The notes beneath the pieces were generated by a model, which ran no database searches, was not told where the DNA came from, and saw nothing but the letters and a program-made list of their open reading frames with translations. From Helicobacteraceae bacterium (GTDB lineage: Bacteria > Campylobacterota > Campylobacteria > Campylobacterales > Helicobacteraceae), in assembly GCA_900770765.1 (NCBI GenBank), contig CAAGLK010000025.1, forward strand, positions 9,556-73,555: a stretch of 64,000 nt of DNA. Reading direction: 5' to 3'. How positions within the stretch are numbered: the stretch's first letter is position 1; every line of letters begins with the position of its first letter. The position numbers and the translations under genes are program-made. Below, piece after piece: positions 46,990 through 54,918 of this stretch.

Positions 46990-47016
46990 TTGAAAACTCT
47001 AATTTTCAATACAAAA
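46990..47016 (-). repeat. 27-bp inverted repeat, right arm
   Basis: Perfect inverse of the left arm. It ends 20 bases before the ATG of the fusion gene. This arm has only the inner 7-bp dyad (TTGAAAA/TTTTCAA). The 166 bp between arms could flip. Confidence 0.85.
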
Positions 47017-47036
47017 TTTTACTTTAAGGTTAGCAA

Positions 47037-48743
47037 ATGTCTAAAATAGCACAAAATGTGGAATCGCAAAATAAAATAGTCGCAATAATTCCCATTAAAT
47101 TAAACAACGAGCGATTGCCAAATAAAAATTTACTACCACTTGGGGCAAAACCGCTAATTTACTACATTCAAAATACACTTTTAAAGGTTAAACAAATAAG
47201 CGAAATTTATATTTATTGTAGCGATGAAAGTATTAAGCCTTATATTTTAGATGGTGTGAAGTTTTTAAAGCGTCCTAAAAGTTTGGATTCTAATCACACG
47301 AATTTCACGCAAATTTTTAATGAATTTTACAAAGAAATTCAAGCTGATATTTATATCTACACTCACGCAACTTCGCCATTTATTAGCGATGCGACAATTA
47401 CAAAATGCATTGATAAGGTGCAAAAAGGCGGCTTTGATTCTGCCTTTAGTGCGCAAGAATTGCAAGATTTCTTTTGGGATTCTAGCTTAAATCCTATTAA
47501 TTTTGATTCTACAAATATCCCTAGAAGTCAGGATTTAAGCCCAATTTATAAAGAGACTTCAGGCTGCTATGTCTTTAAAAAAGAAGTGTTTTTAAGCTAC
47601 AAAACAAGGATAGGTAAGAATCCATTTATTATAAATTTAAGCAAAAAAGAAGCGATTGATATAAACACAAAGGAGGATTTTTTGATGGCTTTAAGTTTTT
47701 TAAATTACACAGAGGAGGAAAGCGTGGAATCGCAAAATATAAAGCTACTAGACTGCACTTTGCGAGATGGTGGGTATATAAATAGCTGGAATTTTGGCTT
47801 TGAAAATATCAAATACATAATAGAATCCTTAACAAAGGCAAATATTGATTTTATAGAGTTAGGCTACTTAAATCCGCTAAATGATGATGAAAATAAAAGT
47901 ATTTTTAAGAATATAGAAACAATTAAAGAAGTCTTGCCAGATAATCATAAATCTAGCAAGTTTCTAGCAATGTGTGATGTGGCACAAGTCTCTCCTAAAG
48001 ATATTACAAACTATAGCGGAGAGTCAATTGATGGCTTAAGGATTGTGTTTTATAAGCATCAAATAAGCGAGGCTTTAGCTTTGTGTGAAAAGTCGCTTGA
48101 AGCTGGGTATTTGACCTTTATGCAGCCTATGGTTAGTATTGATTACACGCTATTTGAATATGAAAATTTAATTAAGCAAATTTGTCTTTTAAATCCGCAT
48201 GGAATCGCTATTGTGGATAGCTTTGGCTATATGAATAGTGATGATTTTAGAAAGTATTTTGCGATAATTGACACTATTGCTGCGTCAAATTTAATTATAG
48301 GATTCCACTCGCATAATAATATGCACTTAGCTTTTAATTGCGCTAAGGATATTTTAAATTATAAAACAAATAGGACGCTTTTGATTGATTCTAGTATTTG
48401 CGGTATGGGGCGAGGCGCTGGGAATCTAAACGCTGAAATAATCGCACAATATTACAACTGCACTTTAGGGCGAAAGTATGATTTAGAATTTATTTTAGAT
48501 ATTTTAAGCGAGATTATAGAGCCACTTAGAAGCTCATATAAATGGGGCTATACGCCTTATTATTTTCTAACCGCTATTTTTGAATGCCACCCTAATTTTG
48601 CTACATATTTATTAGAAGAGCATCCTAAATTAAGCGTTAATGAATTTAGCACTTATCTAAAAGCCCTGCCAAGTGAGATGAAAACAAAATGCAAAAAGCC
48701 TTATGTTTTAGAGTTGTATGAGAAGGTGTTTAAAATAAAGTAG
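47037..48743 (+). CDS. Fusion: CMP-sugar cytidylyltransferase + HMGL-like (DRE-TIM) aldolase
   Basis: 568 residues. Residues ~12-225 are an acylneuraminate-cytidylyltransferase-type domain: IIPIKLNNERLPNKNLLPLG, then THATSPFISDATI and KETSGCYVFKKE. Residues ~235-565 are an HMG-CoA-lyase-like metal-dependent aldolase: LLDCTLRDGGYINSWNFG (the D-x-R-E-type metal/catalytic motif), GFHSHNNMHLAFNCA (metal His residues) and SICGMGRGAGNLNAE. The pairing suggests one polypeptide that makes a keto-acid sugar by aldol chemistry and activates it with CMP. This is inference from domains. AAGG box before the ATG. Divergent from an FkbM methyltransferase. Confidence 0.85.
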   Translation: MSKIAQNVESQNKIVAIIPIKLNNERLPNKNLLPLGAKPLIYYIQNTLLKVKQISEIYIYCSDESIKPYILDGVKFLKRPKSLDSNHTNFTQIFNEFYKEIQADIYIYTHATSPFISDATITKCIDKVQKGGFDSAFSAQELQDFFWDSSLNPINFDSTNIPRSQDLSPIYKETSGCYVFKKEVFLSYKTRIGKNPFIINLSKKEAIDINTKEDFLMALSFLNYTEEESVESQNIKLLDCTLRDGGYINSWNFGFENIKYIIESLTKANIDFIELGYLNPLNDDENKSIFKNIETIKEVLPDNHKSSKFLAMCDVAQVSPKDITNYSGESIDGLRIVFYKHQISEALALCEKSLEAGYLTFMQPMVSIDYTLFEYENLIKQICLLNPHGIAIVDSFGYMNSDDFRKYFAIIDTIAASNLIIGFHSHNNMHLAFNCAKDILNYKTNRTLLIDSSICGMGRGAGNLNAEIIAQYYNCTLGRKYDLEFILDILSEIIEPLRSSYKWGYTPYYFLTAIFECHPNFATYLLEEHPKLSVNEFSTYLKALPSEMKTKCKKPYVLELYEKVFKIK

Positions 48744-48784
48744 AAATTTGCTATTGAAATTATAAATAAAATTTGATTTAGTAG

Positions 48785-48829
48785 GCATTTTGCGTTAGCA
48801 AAATGGGTTAAATCAAATAAAAAACCGCT
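48785..48829 (+). repeat. Dispersed hairpin repeat, copy 2
   Basis: Same GCATTTTGCGTTAGCAAAAT hairpin and following AAAAAACCGCT as at 5769-5814, here 42 bases after the fusion-gene stop. The two copies differ mainly by one base and one insertion between the hairpin and the A-run. Confidence 0.75.
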
Positions 48830-48880
48830 TTTAAAAAAAGCTAGAATCCTAAATTTGCTATAATTTAATAAAGGATTCTT

Positions 48881-49267
48881 ATGCAAAGTTTATTTTATGT
48901 TTTTGTGGGCGTTTGTATTGTTTTGTTATTTGTCGCATTGTTTGTCGCACTTAAGAGACAAAAGAGGGCAAAAAAGGAAGTGGAATCTTTAAAGATTCCA
49001 AGTGCGGAGGAGCTTTTAGAATTATTAGAGAATAAAAATAATGATTTAAAAAAGCTAGAATCTCTAGTAAGTTTAGCAAAAGCACATTTTAGGCAATACA
49101 CACAAGAAATAAGCGATTTTGATTTAAAAGTAATAGCGATTTTAAGCGCACATAAAGGCGTAAATACAAAGTTGATTTTAGATACAGAAAAGCATTTTAG
49201 CAGCTTGAATCCTACTAGAAAAGAGCTATTAAGCAAGGCTTTAAGCATAGGGTTATCAAACCGCTAA
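48881..49267 (+). CDS. Small membrane-anchored protein, unknown function
   Basis: 128 residues. One N-terminal transmembrane helix (LFYVFVGVCIVLLFVALFVA), then a basic stretch (KRQKRAKKE) that fixes the N-out orientation, and a soluble helical domain (LLELLENKNNDLKKLESLVS, HFRQYTQEISDFDLKVIAIL). It resembles conserved small proteins of Helicobacter, but I cannot give a function. Start preceded by AAAGGA. A convergent hairpin terminator separates it from nspC. Confidence 0.65.
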   Translation: MQSLFYVFVGVCIVLLFVALFVALKRQKRAKKEVESLKIPSAEELLELLENKNNDLKKLESLVSLAKAHFRQYTQEISDFDLKVIAILSAHKGVNTKLILDTEKHFSSLNPTRKELLSKALSIGLSNR

Positions 49268-49297
49268 GGCTAGAATCTAATTTTGGATTCTAGCTTT
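49266..49297. terminator. Bidirectional terminator between convergent genes
   Basis: GCTAGAATC and GATTCTAGC form a perfect 9-bp stem, extended by AAG/TTT to 12 pairs with one wobble, 8-base loop, with short A and T runs outside. It overlaps both stop codons of the convergent genes. Built from an inverted pair of the TAGAATC word. Confidence 0.75.
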
Positions 49298-50537
49298 AAG
49301 AATTGCGATTTTTATAATCTAAATAGCTAAAATTTTTCACCACTTCTAGCTCCCCATTTTTGCGTAAAATTGCTATGCTAGGAAGTGGGATTCCATTAAA
49401 AGTGTTATTTTTTACAATTGTATAATGCACCATATCTTCAAAAATTATTCTATCACCCCTTTTAAGCGGCTGCTTAAAACTATAATCACCGATAACATCG
49501 CCAGCTAGGCAAGTTGGCCCACCAAAGCGGTAAGAGTAGGGCTTCTCACCTTTTAGCCGTAATTTATCGCCCTTTTTAATAGCTTTTGCAAAATAGCTAT
49601 TTCTAACCATAGGGCGATAAGGCATTTCAAGGCAGTCTGGCATGTGTGCAGCAGCCGATGTGTCTAAAATCGCAATATCTACGCCATTTTTTACAATATC
49701 TAAAACACTGCTAATTAAAAATCCAGCTTGCCACCCTACCGCTTCACCTGGCTCTAAATATACTTGTGTGTTATATTTTTCTCTAAAATTTTTAATGATT
49801 TTTATAAGTAAATTTACATCATAATCCGCTCTTGTTATGTGATGACCGCCGCCGAAGTTTATCCACTTCATTTGCGGAATCCACTCTTTAAAATGCGCTT
49901 CAAAATGCTTTAAGGTCCGCTTCAATGCATCGCTATTTTGCTCACAATGTGTGTGAAAATGCAGTCCGCTTATGCCACTTAGTCCATATTTTTTTACACC
50001 TCTTTTAAACTCTTTAAGTGGGATTCCAAGCCTTGAGCCTTGTATGCAAGGATTATAAATCTCTGGGCTTACTTCGCTGTATTGCGGATTTACCCTAAGA
50101 CCTATTTCTATTAACTCTTTGCCTTCTTTTTGTCTAATTAGATTCTGTGCGGTAATTAAATCTTTAAATTTTTGCCATTGAAAAAATGAGTTAAAAATAA
50201 TGTGATTTGCGATTTCTACTAGCTCTTGCATCTCTTGCTCTTTATACGCTGGGCTAAAAACTGCGATTTCTTTATTAAATTCTTCAAAGCCAAGTTTTGC
50301 CTCATAAATTCCACTTGCGGTAATTCCGCTTAAATATTGCTTTGCTAGTGGGAAACTTCGCCACAAGGCGTAGCCTTTAAGAGCTAGTAGAATCTTAGCG
50401 CCACTTTTTTTTTGAACTTCATCTAATAATTTTAGGTTTTTTTCAAATTTTTCTTCTTCTAGCACATAGCAAGGGCTAGGGATTTGCTGGAATCCTTTTG
50501 GATAGTTTTTTATTAAGGAGTTTTTAGCTTTTTGCAT
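49296..50537 (-). CDS. nspC: Carboxynorspermidine decarboxylase
   Basis: 413 residues, fold III PLP decarboxylase. Makes norspermidine or spermidine from the carboxylated precursor, the alternative polyamine route of Campylobacterota and Vibrio. The PLP lysine is in ILLALKGYALWRSFP. GLHFHTHCEQ, WINFGGGHHITR and YLEPGEAVGWQAGF are characteristic, and the second active-site Cys lies in GGPTCLAGDVIGDY. The partner Nsp/CANSDH dehydrogenase is not in the window. The first 25 bases overlap the exonuclease gene in another frame. Confidence 0.92.
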   Translation of the reverse strand: MQKAKNSLIKNYPKGFQQIPSPCYVLEEEKFEKNLKLLDEVQKKSGAKILLALKGYALWRSFPLAKQYLSGITASGIYEAKLGFEEFNKEIAVFSPAYKEQEMQELVEIANHIIFNSFFQWQKFKDLITAQNLIRQKEGKELIEIGLRVNPQYSEVSPEIYNPCIQGSRLGIPLKEFKRGVKKYGLSGISGLHFHTHCEQNSDALKRTLKHFEAHFKEWIPQMKWINFGGGHHITRADYDVNLLIKIIKNFREKYNTQVYLEPGEAVGWQAGFLISSVLDIVKNGVDIAILDTSAAAHMPDCLEMPYRPMVRNSYFAKAIKKGDKLRLKGEKPYSYRFGGPTCLAGDVIGDYSFKQPLKRGDRIIFEDMVHYTIVKNNTFNGIPLPSIAILRKNGELEVVKNFSYLDYKNRNS

Positions 50538-51301
50538 TTTTTGCCTTTTTTTTGATTTTTGTTTAAAAATTCTAGCAAATCCTTGCTTGTGTGGAGATTT
50601 GAATTTATATTTTTTAAAGATAAATTAAAAATTTCTAAAGCAGTTTTAGAATCTTGCAAGGCACGATGTAAATTAGTGTTATTTATATTTAAAAATTCAT
50701 TTAAGAATCCTAGTGAATATCGTGGGGCGGGAATTGTTTTTTTAGCTAGTTTAATGGTGCAAATTTTAGGATTATATAAGAATCCAAAGCCATTTTTTTC
50801 TAAAGAAGCGCTTAAAAAATTATAATCAAAATCCGCATTATGCGCTACAAAAATACTATCGCTTAAAAATAGCTTAAAGGATTCTAGCACTTTATTAATG
50901 CTTGGGGCATTTTGTAGCATTTGTGCGGTAATTCCTGTGATATTTGTAATATATTCTGGTAAATGCTCACAAAATATAAAACTTTCAAAAGTATCTATAA
51001 TTTCGCCATTTTGCACTTTAATAGCGCCTATTTCAATGGGCGTGTGCTGGTGTGGATTATGCCCATTTGTCTCAATATCTACTATGCAAAAGGTTTCTTT
51101 CTCTAGTGGCGTAAGACTTGGGCGGAAATAGACTTGATTATATGAAAATTCAAGTGGGATTCCACTTAGCTTAATTATTTCAAGCTCACTTTCTATATCG
51201 CTAAATAAGCCGCCTACTTCGCTAAGGAGTGTGTTAAATTCATTTTGGCTTAAAGGGCGTTTTTGTAATTTTTGTAAGATTTTGTCATATCGCTTTGGCA
51301 T
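50513..51301 (-). CDS. dnaQ: DnaQ-like 3'-5' exonuclease (DNA polymerase III epsilon-type)
   Basis: 262 residues. DEDDh exonuclease domain in the middle and C-terminal part: Exo I FCIVDIETNGHNPHQ with Asp and Glu, Exo II FVAHNADFDYNFL, and Exo III LHRALQDSKTALEIF with the His-x4-Asp. The N-terminal ~75 residues are an extra helical region (QNEFNTLLSEVGGLFSDIES). It probably proofreads for the replicative polymerase, but separate DnaQ-like nucleases with other repair roles are possible. Upstream lies the RNA-element region. It is co-transcribed with nspC. Confidence 0.85.
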   Translation of the reverse strand: MPKRYDKILQKLQKRPLSQNEFNTLLSEVGGLFSDIESELEIIKLSGIPLEFSYNQVYFRPSLTPLEKETFCIVDIETNGHNPHQHTPIEIGAIKVQNGEIIDTFESFIFCEHLPEYITNITGITAQMLQNAPSINKVLESFKLFLSDSIFVAHNADFDYNFLSASLEKNGFGFLYNPKICTIKLAKKTIPAPRYSLGFLNEFLNINNTNLHRALQDSKTALEIFNLSLKNINSNLHTSKDLLEFLNKNQKKGKKCKKLKTP

Positions 51302-51435
51302 TTTTTGCTTTCTAGTTTTAGTGTTTTGTAAGTTTGCAAGGCGTGATTTTATTGAGATTCTACTTAAATTAAGATAATATTAAGATTGCTTTAAAGCGTG
51401 GAATTAAAATTTGATTGCATTTTAAAGTAATAATG

Positions 51436-51463
51436 AGATTGGACAATATTAAGCAAAAACAAG
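51436..51463 (+). repeat. Partial third copy of the rod element
   Basis: ATTGGACAATATTAAGCAAA followed by AACAAGG matches positions 17-43 of element B with two differences in 27 bases. The remainder of the element is absent or has diverged beyond recognition. Confidence 0.65.
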
Positions 51464-51504
51464 GAAATTTTATAAAAATATAAGAGATATTTTTTTAAAC
51501 AATC

Positions 51505-51535
51505 TTGACAGCATATCAAAGCAATATCGTAAAAT
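51505..51535 (+). promoter_or_regulatory. Possible promoter for the rod RNAs
   Basis: TTGACA (51505-51510) and TAAAAT (51530-51535) with a 19-base spacer, plus strand. The -10-like box lies within the conserved 5' end of element A (CAATATCGYAARATAG), and element B has CAAGAT at the same place. Each copy could thus bring its own -10. Confidence 0.4.
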
Positions 51536-51631
51536 AGTTTGGATAATCGTTTTAAAAGTGCAAGGAAGTTACCTTTTTGGTAATGACCGAAGCACTTTTT
51601 AAAGGATTATTTAAAATATGAAGCGAGATGG
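51522..51631 (+). ncRNA. Rod-shaped structured RNA element A
   Basis: 110 nt that fold into one long hairpin: 40-nt arms around a 30-nt apical domain. Of the 28 inner arm positions (13-40 with 71-98), 23 can form Watson-Crick pairs and two G-U pairs. The apical domain reads AAGGAAGTTACC, TTTTT, GGTAATGACCGAA, a small stem-loop (GTTACC/GGTAAT) below which GG pairs with CC. The G-U pairs exist only when the plus strand is the RNA. Element B shares the ends and apical domain, but its arms have different, equally complementary sequence. Not a tRNA, SRP, 6S or RNase P sequence that I recognise. Confidence 0.65.
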
Positions 51632-51657
51632 CTGAGCCAACATTAATTTCAATAAAA

Positions 51658-51767
51658 CAATATCGCAAGATAGTTTGGACGATATTAAGCAAAAACAAGG
51701 GAGCTACCTTATTGGTAGTGACCGAAGTTTGAAGCGTAAATATCGTTCAAACTATAAAGCGAGATTG
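51658..51767 (+). ncRNA. Rod-shaped structured RNA element B
   Basis: 110 nt, same design as element A and 26 bases after it. Arm positions 13-29 pair with 82-98 over 17 bp with one G-U. The ends (CAATATCGC with GCGAGATTG) add eight more pairs. Apical domain: AAGGGAGCTACC, TTATT, GGTAGTGACCGAA. Relative to A, T-to-C and A-to-G changes keep the second pair of the apical stem, a compensatory substitution. It ends in TTTTATTT, so plus-strand transcription could terminate here, just inside the 3' end of convergent porB. Function unknown. Confidence 0.68.
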
Positions 51768-51773
51768 TTTTAT

Positions 51774-52718
51774 TTATACTCCAGCTTCTTCGCGGCGTTG
51801 CAAGTATTCCCAATACTCATCTACATTTTTTTGCCATTGTTCTATTAGATGCTCGTTTTCTTTTTTAAATAAATGCTTAAATCTAGCTTGAACGCCTAGA
51901 TAATCACGCACAGGCACTTTATTTTTAGGTCTATAAGTGATTTTTAGCTCTCTTCCGTTTCTAATTTCAAAAAGCGGAAAAACAAGCGAATCGGTCGCTA
52001 AATCGCTTACCTCTATAGTTTGATTTGCTGGGAATCGCCACTCAGTAGTGCAAGCGCTCATTGCATTTATAAAAGTCGGCCCCTCGGTTTCTACCGCTTC
52101 TTTAATTTTTTTACTCATATCTTTCCATTTATTTGGTGCTACTTGTGCTACATAAGGTGCGCCATGTGCTGCCATAATAAATAGTAAGTCTTTTTTCTTA
52201 TCCTTTTTTCCATAGCTTACACGCCCAGCTGGAGTTGTGGTTGTAGATGCTCCTAGCGGAGTTGAGCCGCTTCGCTGACCGCCTGTGTTTGCATACACTT
52301 CATTATCTAAGCATACATAAGTAAAATCATGCCCTCTCTCAAAACAGCCGCTAATGAATTGGAATCCTATATCATAAGTGGAGCCATCACCGCCAAAAGC
52401 GACAAATTTTGGTGTTTTATCGCTATATAATCGCCCTTTTCGCTTCAACGCCTTATACATAGCTTCCGCCCCAGCAATTGCTGTGGAGCTGTTTTCAAAG
52501 CCGATATGAATCCAAGGCGTATCCCAAGAAGTGTAAGGATAAACAGCGGTGCTAACCTCTAAACAGCCCGTAGATGCTGCTACTAAAACAGGGTGGTCGG
52601 TGCAGTTTAGCACTTCTCGCACGATGATTCCATGCGCACAGCCAGGGCAGAGTAAATTTGCCCCTTGGAATCTTTCGTTTGCTTTTGAAAATTGTTTAAG
52701 ATTCTTAATTTCGCTCAT
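51774..52718 (-). CDS. porB: Pyruvate:ferredoxin/flavodoxin oxidoreductase, beta subunit
   Basis: 314 residues. Thiamine-diphosphate subunit of the four-subunit enzyme that converts pyruvate to acetyl-CoA. LLCPGCAHGII near the N-terminus carries iron-sulfur cysteines, and FGGDGSTYDIGFQ and CLDNEVYANTGGQRSG form the TPP/Mg site (GDG...N). Last gene of the porG-porD-porA-porB operon. Confidence 0.93.
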   Translation of the reverse strand: MSEIKNLKQFSKANERFQGANLLCPGCAHGIIVREVLNCTDHPVLVAASTGCLEVSTAVYPYTSWDTPWIHIGFENSSTAIAGAEAMYKALKRKGRLYSDKTPKFVAFGGDGSTYDIGFQFISGCFERGHDFTYVCLDNEVYANTGGQRSGSTPLGASTTTTPAGRVSYGKKDKKKDLLFIMAAHGAPYVAQVAPNKWKDMSKKIKEAVETEGPTFINAMSACTTEWRFPANQTIEVSDLATDSLVFPLFEIRNGRELKITYRPKNKVPVRDYLGVQARFKHLFKKENEHLIEQWQKNVDEYWEYLQRREEAGV

Positions 52719-52727
52719 TTTTTCTCC

Positions 52728-53945
52728 TTAATTAAACTCCATTTTTGGACCTCTTAGGCCGATGAATTGTTGAGTTGCATGCGTTAGTTTGCCCTCTTTT
52801 GCATTTTGTGCTAATTCTTTATAAATTTCTTCTAAATGCTTTTGAGTTAAATCTCTACCGCCTAGACCATAAATATAATTACTCGCTACTGCTTTGCTAT
52901 TAGCACCATAAAGAGCGGAGACACCTTCATTAAATAGCATACCCATTGCCCCTGCTGGTAGGCTTCTATCTAAAAATGCTACTGCTTTAAGATTCTTTAG
53001 TGCTTCACCTAGTGCTTTATAAGGGAAAGGACGCAATACTCTAATGCTAACCACACCAGCTTTTATTCCACTTTCTCTTGCTTTTTTAGCGGCGATTCTG
53101 GCGGATTCCACCGTTGTCCCAAGGGCTACAATTGCCACTTCAGCGTCTTGCATTTCATAAGATTCCACTACGCTATATTTACGCCCCGTTAAGGCTTCAA
53201 ATTCTTTAAAAGTTTTTTCAATTGTGCTAATTGAACTCATTAGGGCTTCATGTTGTTGTGCTTTGTGTTCAAAATGCCAATCCTCTTCAGTTTGCGCACC
53301 AAAAGTGGCTGGTTTATCAAAGTCTAGCATTGCGTTTTTAGGCTTATAATCGCCTATAAATTTATAGGCTTCTGAGTCTTTTAGCGGTCGCACAGATTGC
53401 GCGGTGTGAGAGCAGATAAAGCCATCTTGATGCACCATTACAGGTAGCCGCACGGCGTAATCTTCTGCGATTTTAAACGCCATTAGGTTAAAGTCATAGG
53501 CTTCTTGTGGATTATAAGTGCAGAGATTTATCCAGCCAGCATCACGCCCTAGATACATATCAGAGTGGTCGCCATTAACATTTAGCGGACTAGCCAATGC
53601 CCTATTTACGACATTTAGCACGATAGGGAGTCGCATACCGCTTGCTTGATATAGCACCTCTACCATAAGTGCGAATCCTTGAGAACTTGTCGCAGTGGCC
53701 ACACGCCCACCAGCTGCTGCCGCACCCACACAGCCGCTCATCGCCGCATGTTCGCTCTCTACCATTACAAACTCGCCATCAATATAGCCATTTGAAAGAA
53801 AGGTCGCGTAATTTTGCACAATTGGCGTAGATGGCGTAATAGGATAAGCACTTACGACATCAATTTGTGCTTGTCGCATAGCGTGGCTTGCCGCCATGTT
53901 TCCATCCCAAACTTCTATTTCTTGTAATTCATAAATTTCTGCCAT
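52728..53945 (-). CDS. porA: Pyruvate:ferredoxin/flavodoxin oxidoreductase, alpha subunit
   Basis: 405 residues. Pyruvate-binding and transketolase-like domains: VVSAYPITPSTPIVQNYA, then MVESEHAAMSGCVGAAAAGG and TATSSQGFALMVEVLYQASG are standard for POR alpha chains. The C-terminal domain II reads VSIRVLRPFPYKALGEAL. It lies 9 bp before porB. Confidence 0.93.
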   Translation of the reverse strand: MAEIYELQEIEVWDGNMAASHAMRQAQIDVVSAYPITPSTPIVQNYATFLSNGYIDGEFVMVESEHAAMSGCVGAAAAGGRVATATSSQGFALMVEVLYQASGMRLPIVLNVVNRALASPLNVNGDHSDMYLGRDAGWINLCTYNPQEAYDFNLMAFKIAEDYAVRLPVMVHQDGFICSHTAQSVRPLKDSEAYKFIGDYKPKNAMLDFDKPATFGAQTEEDWHFEHKAQQHEALMSSISTIEKTFKEFEALTGRKYSVVESYEMQDAEVAIVALGTTVESARIAAKKARESGIKAGVVSIRVLRPFPYKALGEALKNLKAVAFLDRSLPAGAMGMLFNEGVSALYGANSKAVASNYIYGLGGRDLTQKHLEEIYKELAQNAKEGKLTHATQQFIGLRGPKMEFN

Positions 53946-53956
53946 TTTTACACTCC

Positions 53957-54349
53957 TTAATCTTTCTTTTTAGCTTCTTTTGCGGGCCATTTTGCTAATG
54001 CGTCTGCCTCGCTTTCGTGTGTGTCAAACATTAAAAGCGATTTAGGATTCGTAGGGCACACATCCACGCACACACCACAGCCTTTACAATGCACATAATC
54101 CACACCAGCTAACTTTTCATCTCTAGCTAAAATAGCAGAATCCGGGCACCACACCCAGCAGTTAAAGCAGTTTATGCAAATCTCGCTATTATGCACAGGC
54201 TTTTCCACTCGCCAATGCGCGACACTTGCGGTATATGAGCTATCTTCTCTATATTCTCGTTTTTCTGTGTGTTGTGCTACTTCTTTGCCGCCGTCTTTGT
54301 TAAAAGGAAATAGCACAGACCCAGCTTCAAATTCATTCCAACCTTTCAT
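53957..54349 (-). CDS. porD: Pyruvate:ferredoxin/flavodoxin oxidoreductase, delta subunit
   Basis: 130 residues. Ferredoxin-like electron-transfer subunit with two 4Fe-4S clusters: CINCFNCWVWCPDS and CKGCGVCVDVCPTNPK. The ~50-residue N-terminal extension before the first cluster is usual for Campylobacterota PorD. Confidence 0.94.
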   Translation of the reverse strand: MKGWNEFEAGSVLFPFNKDGGKEVAQHTEKREYREDSSYTASVAHWRVEKPVHNSEICINCFNCWVWCPDSAILARDEKLAGVDYVHCKGCGVCVDVCPTNPKSLLMFDTHESEADALAKWPAKEAKKKD

Positions 54350-54357
54350 AAATCCTC

Positions 54358-54918
54358 CTATTTTACTTCATTATAGGCTTTTCTTATAACTTCCATATTT
54401 GCGTCAATTATCTTTTGTGGAAGTTTTTTGCCAAGCACTTTTTTAAATGATTCTAAGAAATAATCAAGCTCTAAAGTTTTAGAAATCTTTAAAAACGCTC
54501 CAAGCATAGGCGCATTTGGGATAGACTTGCCAAAGGCGTCAATTGATAGCTTAACGCAGTCTAGCACATAGACTTCCTTGCCTTTAAGCTCTGGCTTACT
54601 TTGTATTAGCTCCTCTTTGCTTAGGCGAGTTGTGATAATGTATTTTGTATCTGGCTTTTCATTAGCACAAATATCAGTTATATACACAAGGCCAGGGTCA
54701 ATTACTAAAATATAATCTGGATTCATAAACTTTTCGTGATTTAAAATAGGGCTATCATCAATGCGATTATACGCTGTCATCGCCGCTCCACGCTTTGCTG
54801 AGCCATAAAAGGCAAATGCTTGCACCTCTTTACCAGTGCCTGCAATCACATCTGCTAAACCTTTCGCTCCTGTTACCGCACCTTGCCCAGCGCGGCTGTG
54901 CCATCTAATCTCTAGCAT
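54358..54918 (-). CDS. porG: Pyruvate:ferredoxin/flavodoxin oxidoreductase, gamma subunit
   Basis: 186 residues. EIRWHSRAGQGAVTGAKGLAD at the start, then AFAFYGSAKRGAAMTAYNRI, are the POR gamma landmarks. First gene of the operon, with an AGGAGG box. It is divergent from the antiporter gene across a 222-bp AT-rich promoter region. This enzyme replaces pyruvate dehydrogenase in microaerophilic Campylobacterota. Confidence 0.94.
   Translation of the reverse strand: MLEIRWHSRAGQGAVTGAKGLADVIAGTGKEVQAFAFYGSAKRGAAMTAYNRIDDSPILNHEKFMNPDYILVIDPGLVYITDICANEKPDTKYIITTRLSKEELIQSKPELKGKEVYVLDCVKLSIDAFGKSIPNAPMLGAFLKISKTLELDYFLESFKKVLGKKLPQKIIDANMEVIRKAYNEVK

Larger units (their letters stand above)
46687..47036. 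other. Gene-free divergent regulatory region
   Basis: 350 very AT-rich bases between two divergent surface-modification genes. It contains the T12/A12 tract near the FkbM start and a 27-bp perfect inverted repeat flanking 166 bp, listed separately. No open frame of note and no strong TATAAT was identified. Confidence 0.75.
51302..51773. other. Gene-free stretch holding two structured RNA-like elements
   Basis: 472 bases between the end of porB and the start of the exonuclease gene. No coding frame. It carries two full 110-nt rod-like elements, a remnant of a third and a promoter-like sequence, listed separately. The leftmost ~130 bases are AT-rich and otherwise featureless, presumably including the exonuclease promoter. 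Confidence 0.8.

Noticed and set aside
51522..51767. CRISPR array or type III toxin-antitoxin repeats
   Set aside because: The repeats are long hairpins with divergent arms rather than short identical repeats with spacers, and no cas or ToxN-like gene is adjacent.
51522..51767. Kink-turn in the apical domain
   Set aside because: GA/GA tandem pairs could form in element B, but the three-nucleotide bulge is not adjacent to them and element A has AA/GA.
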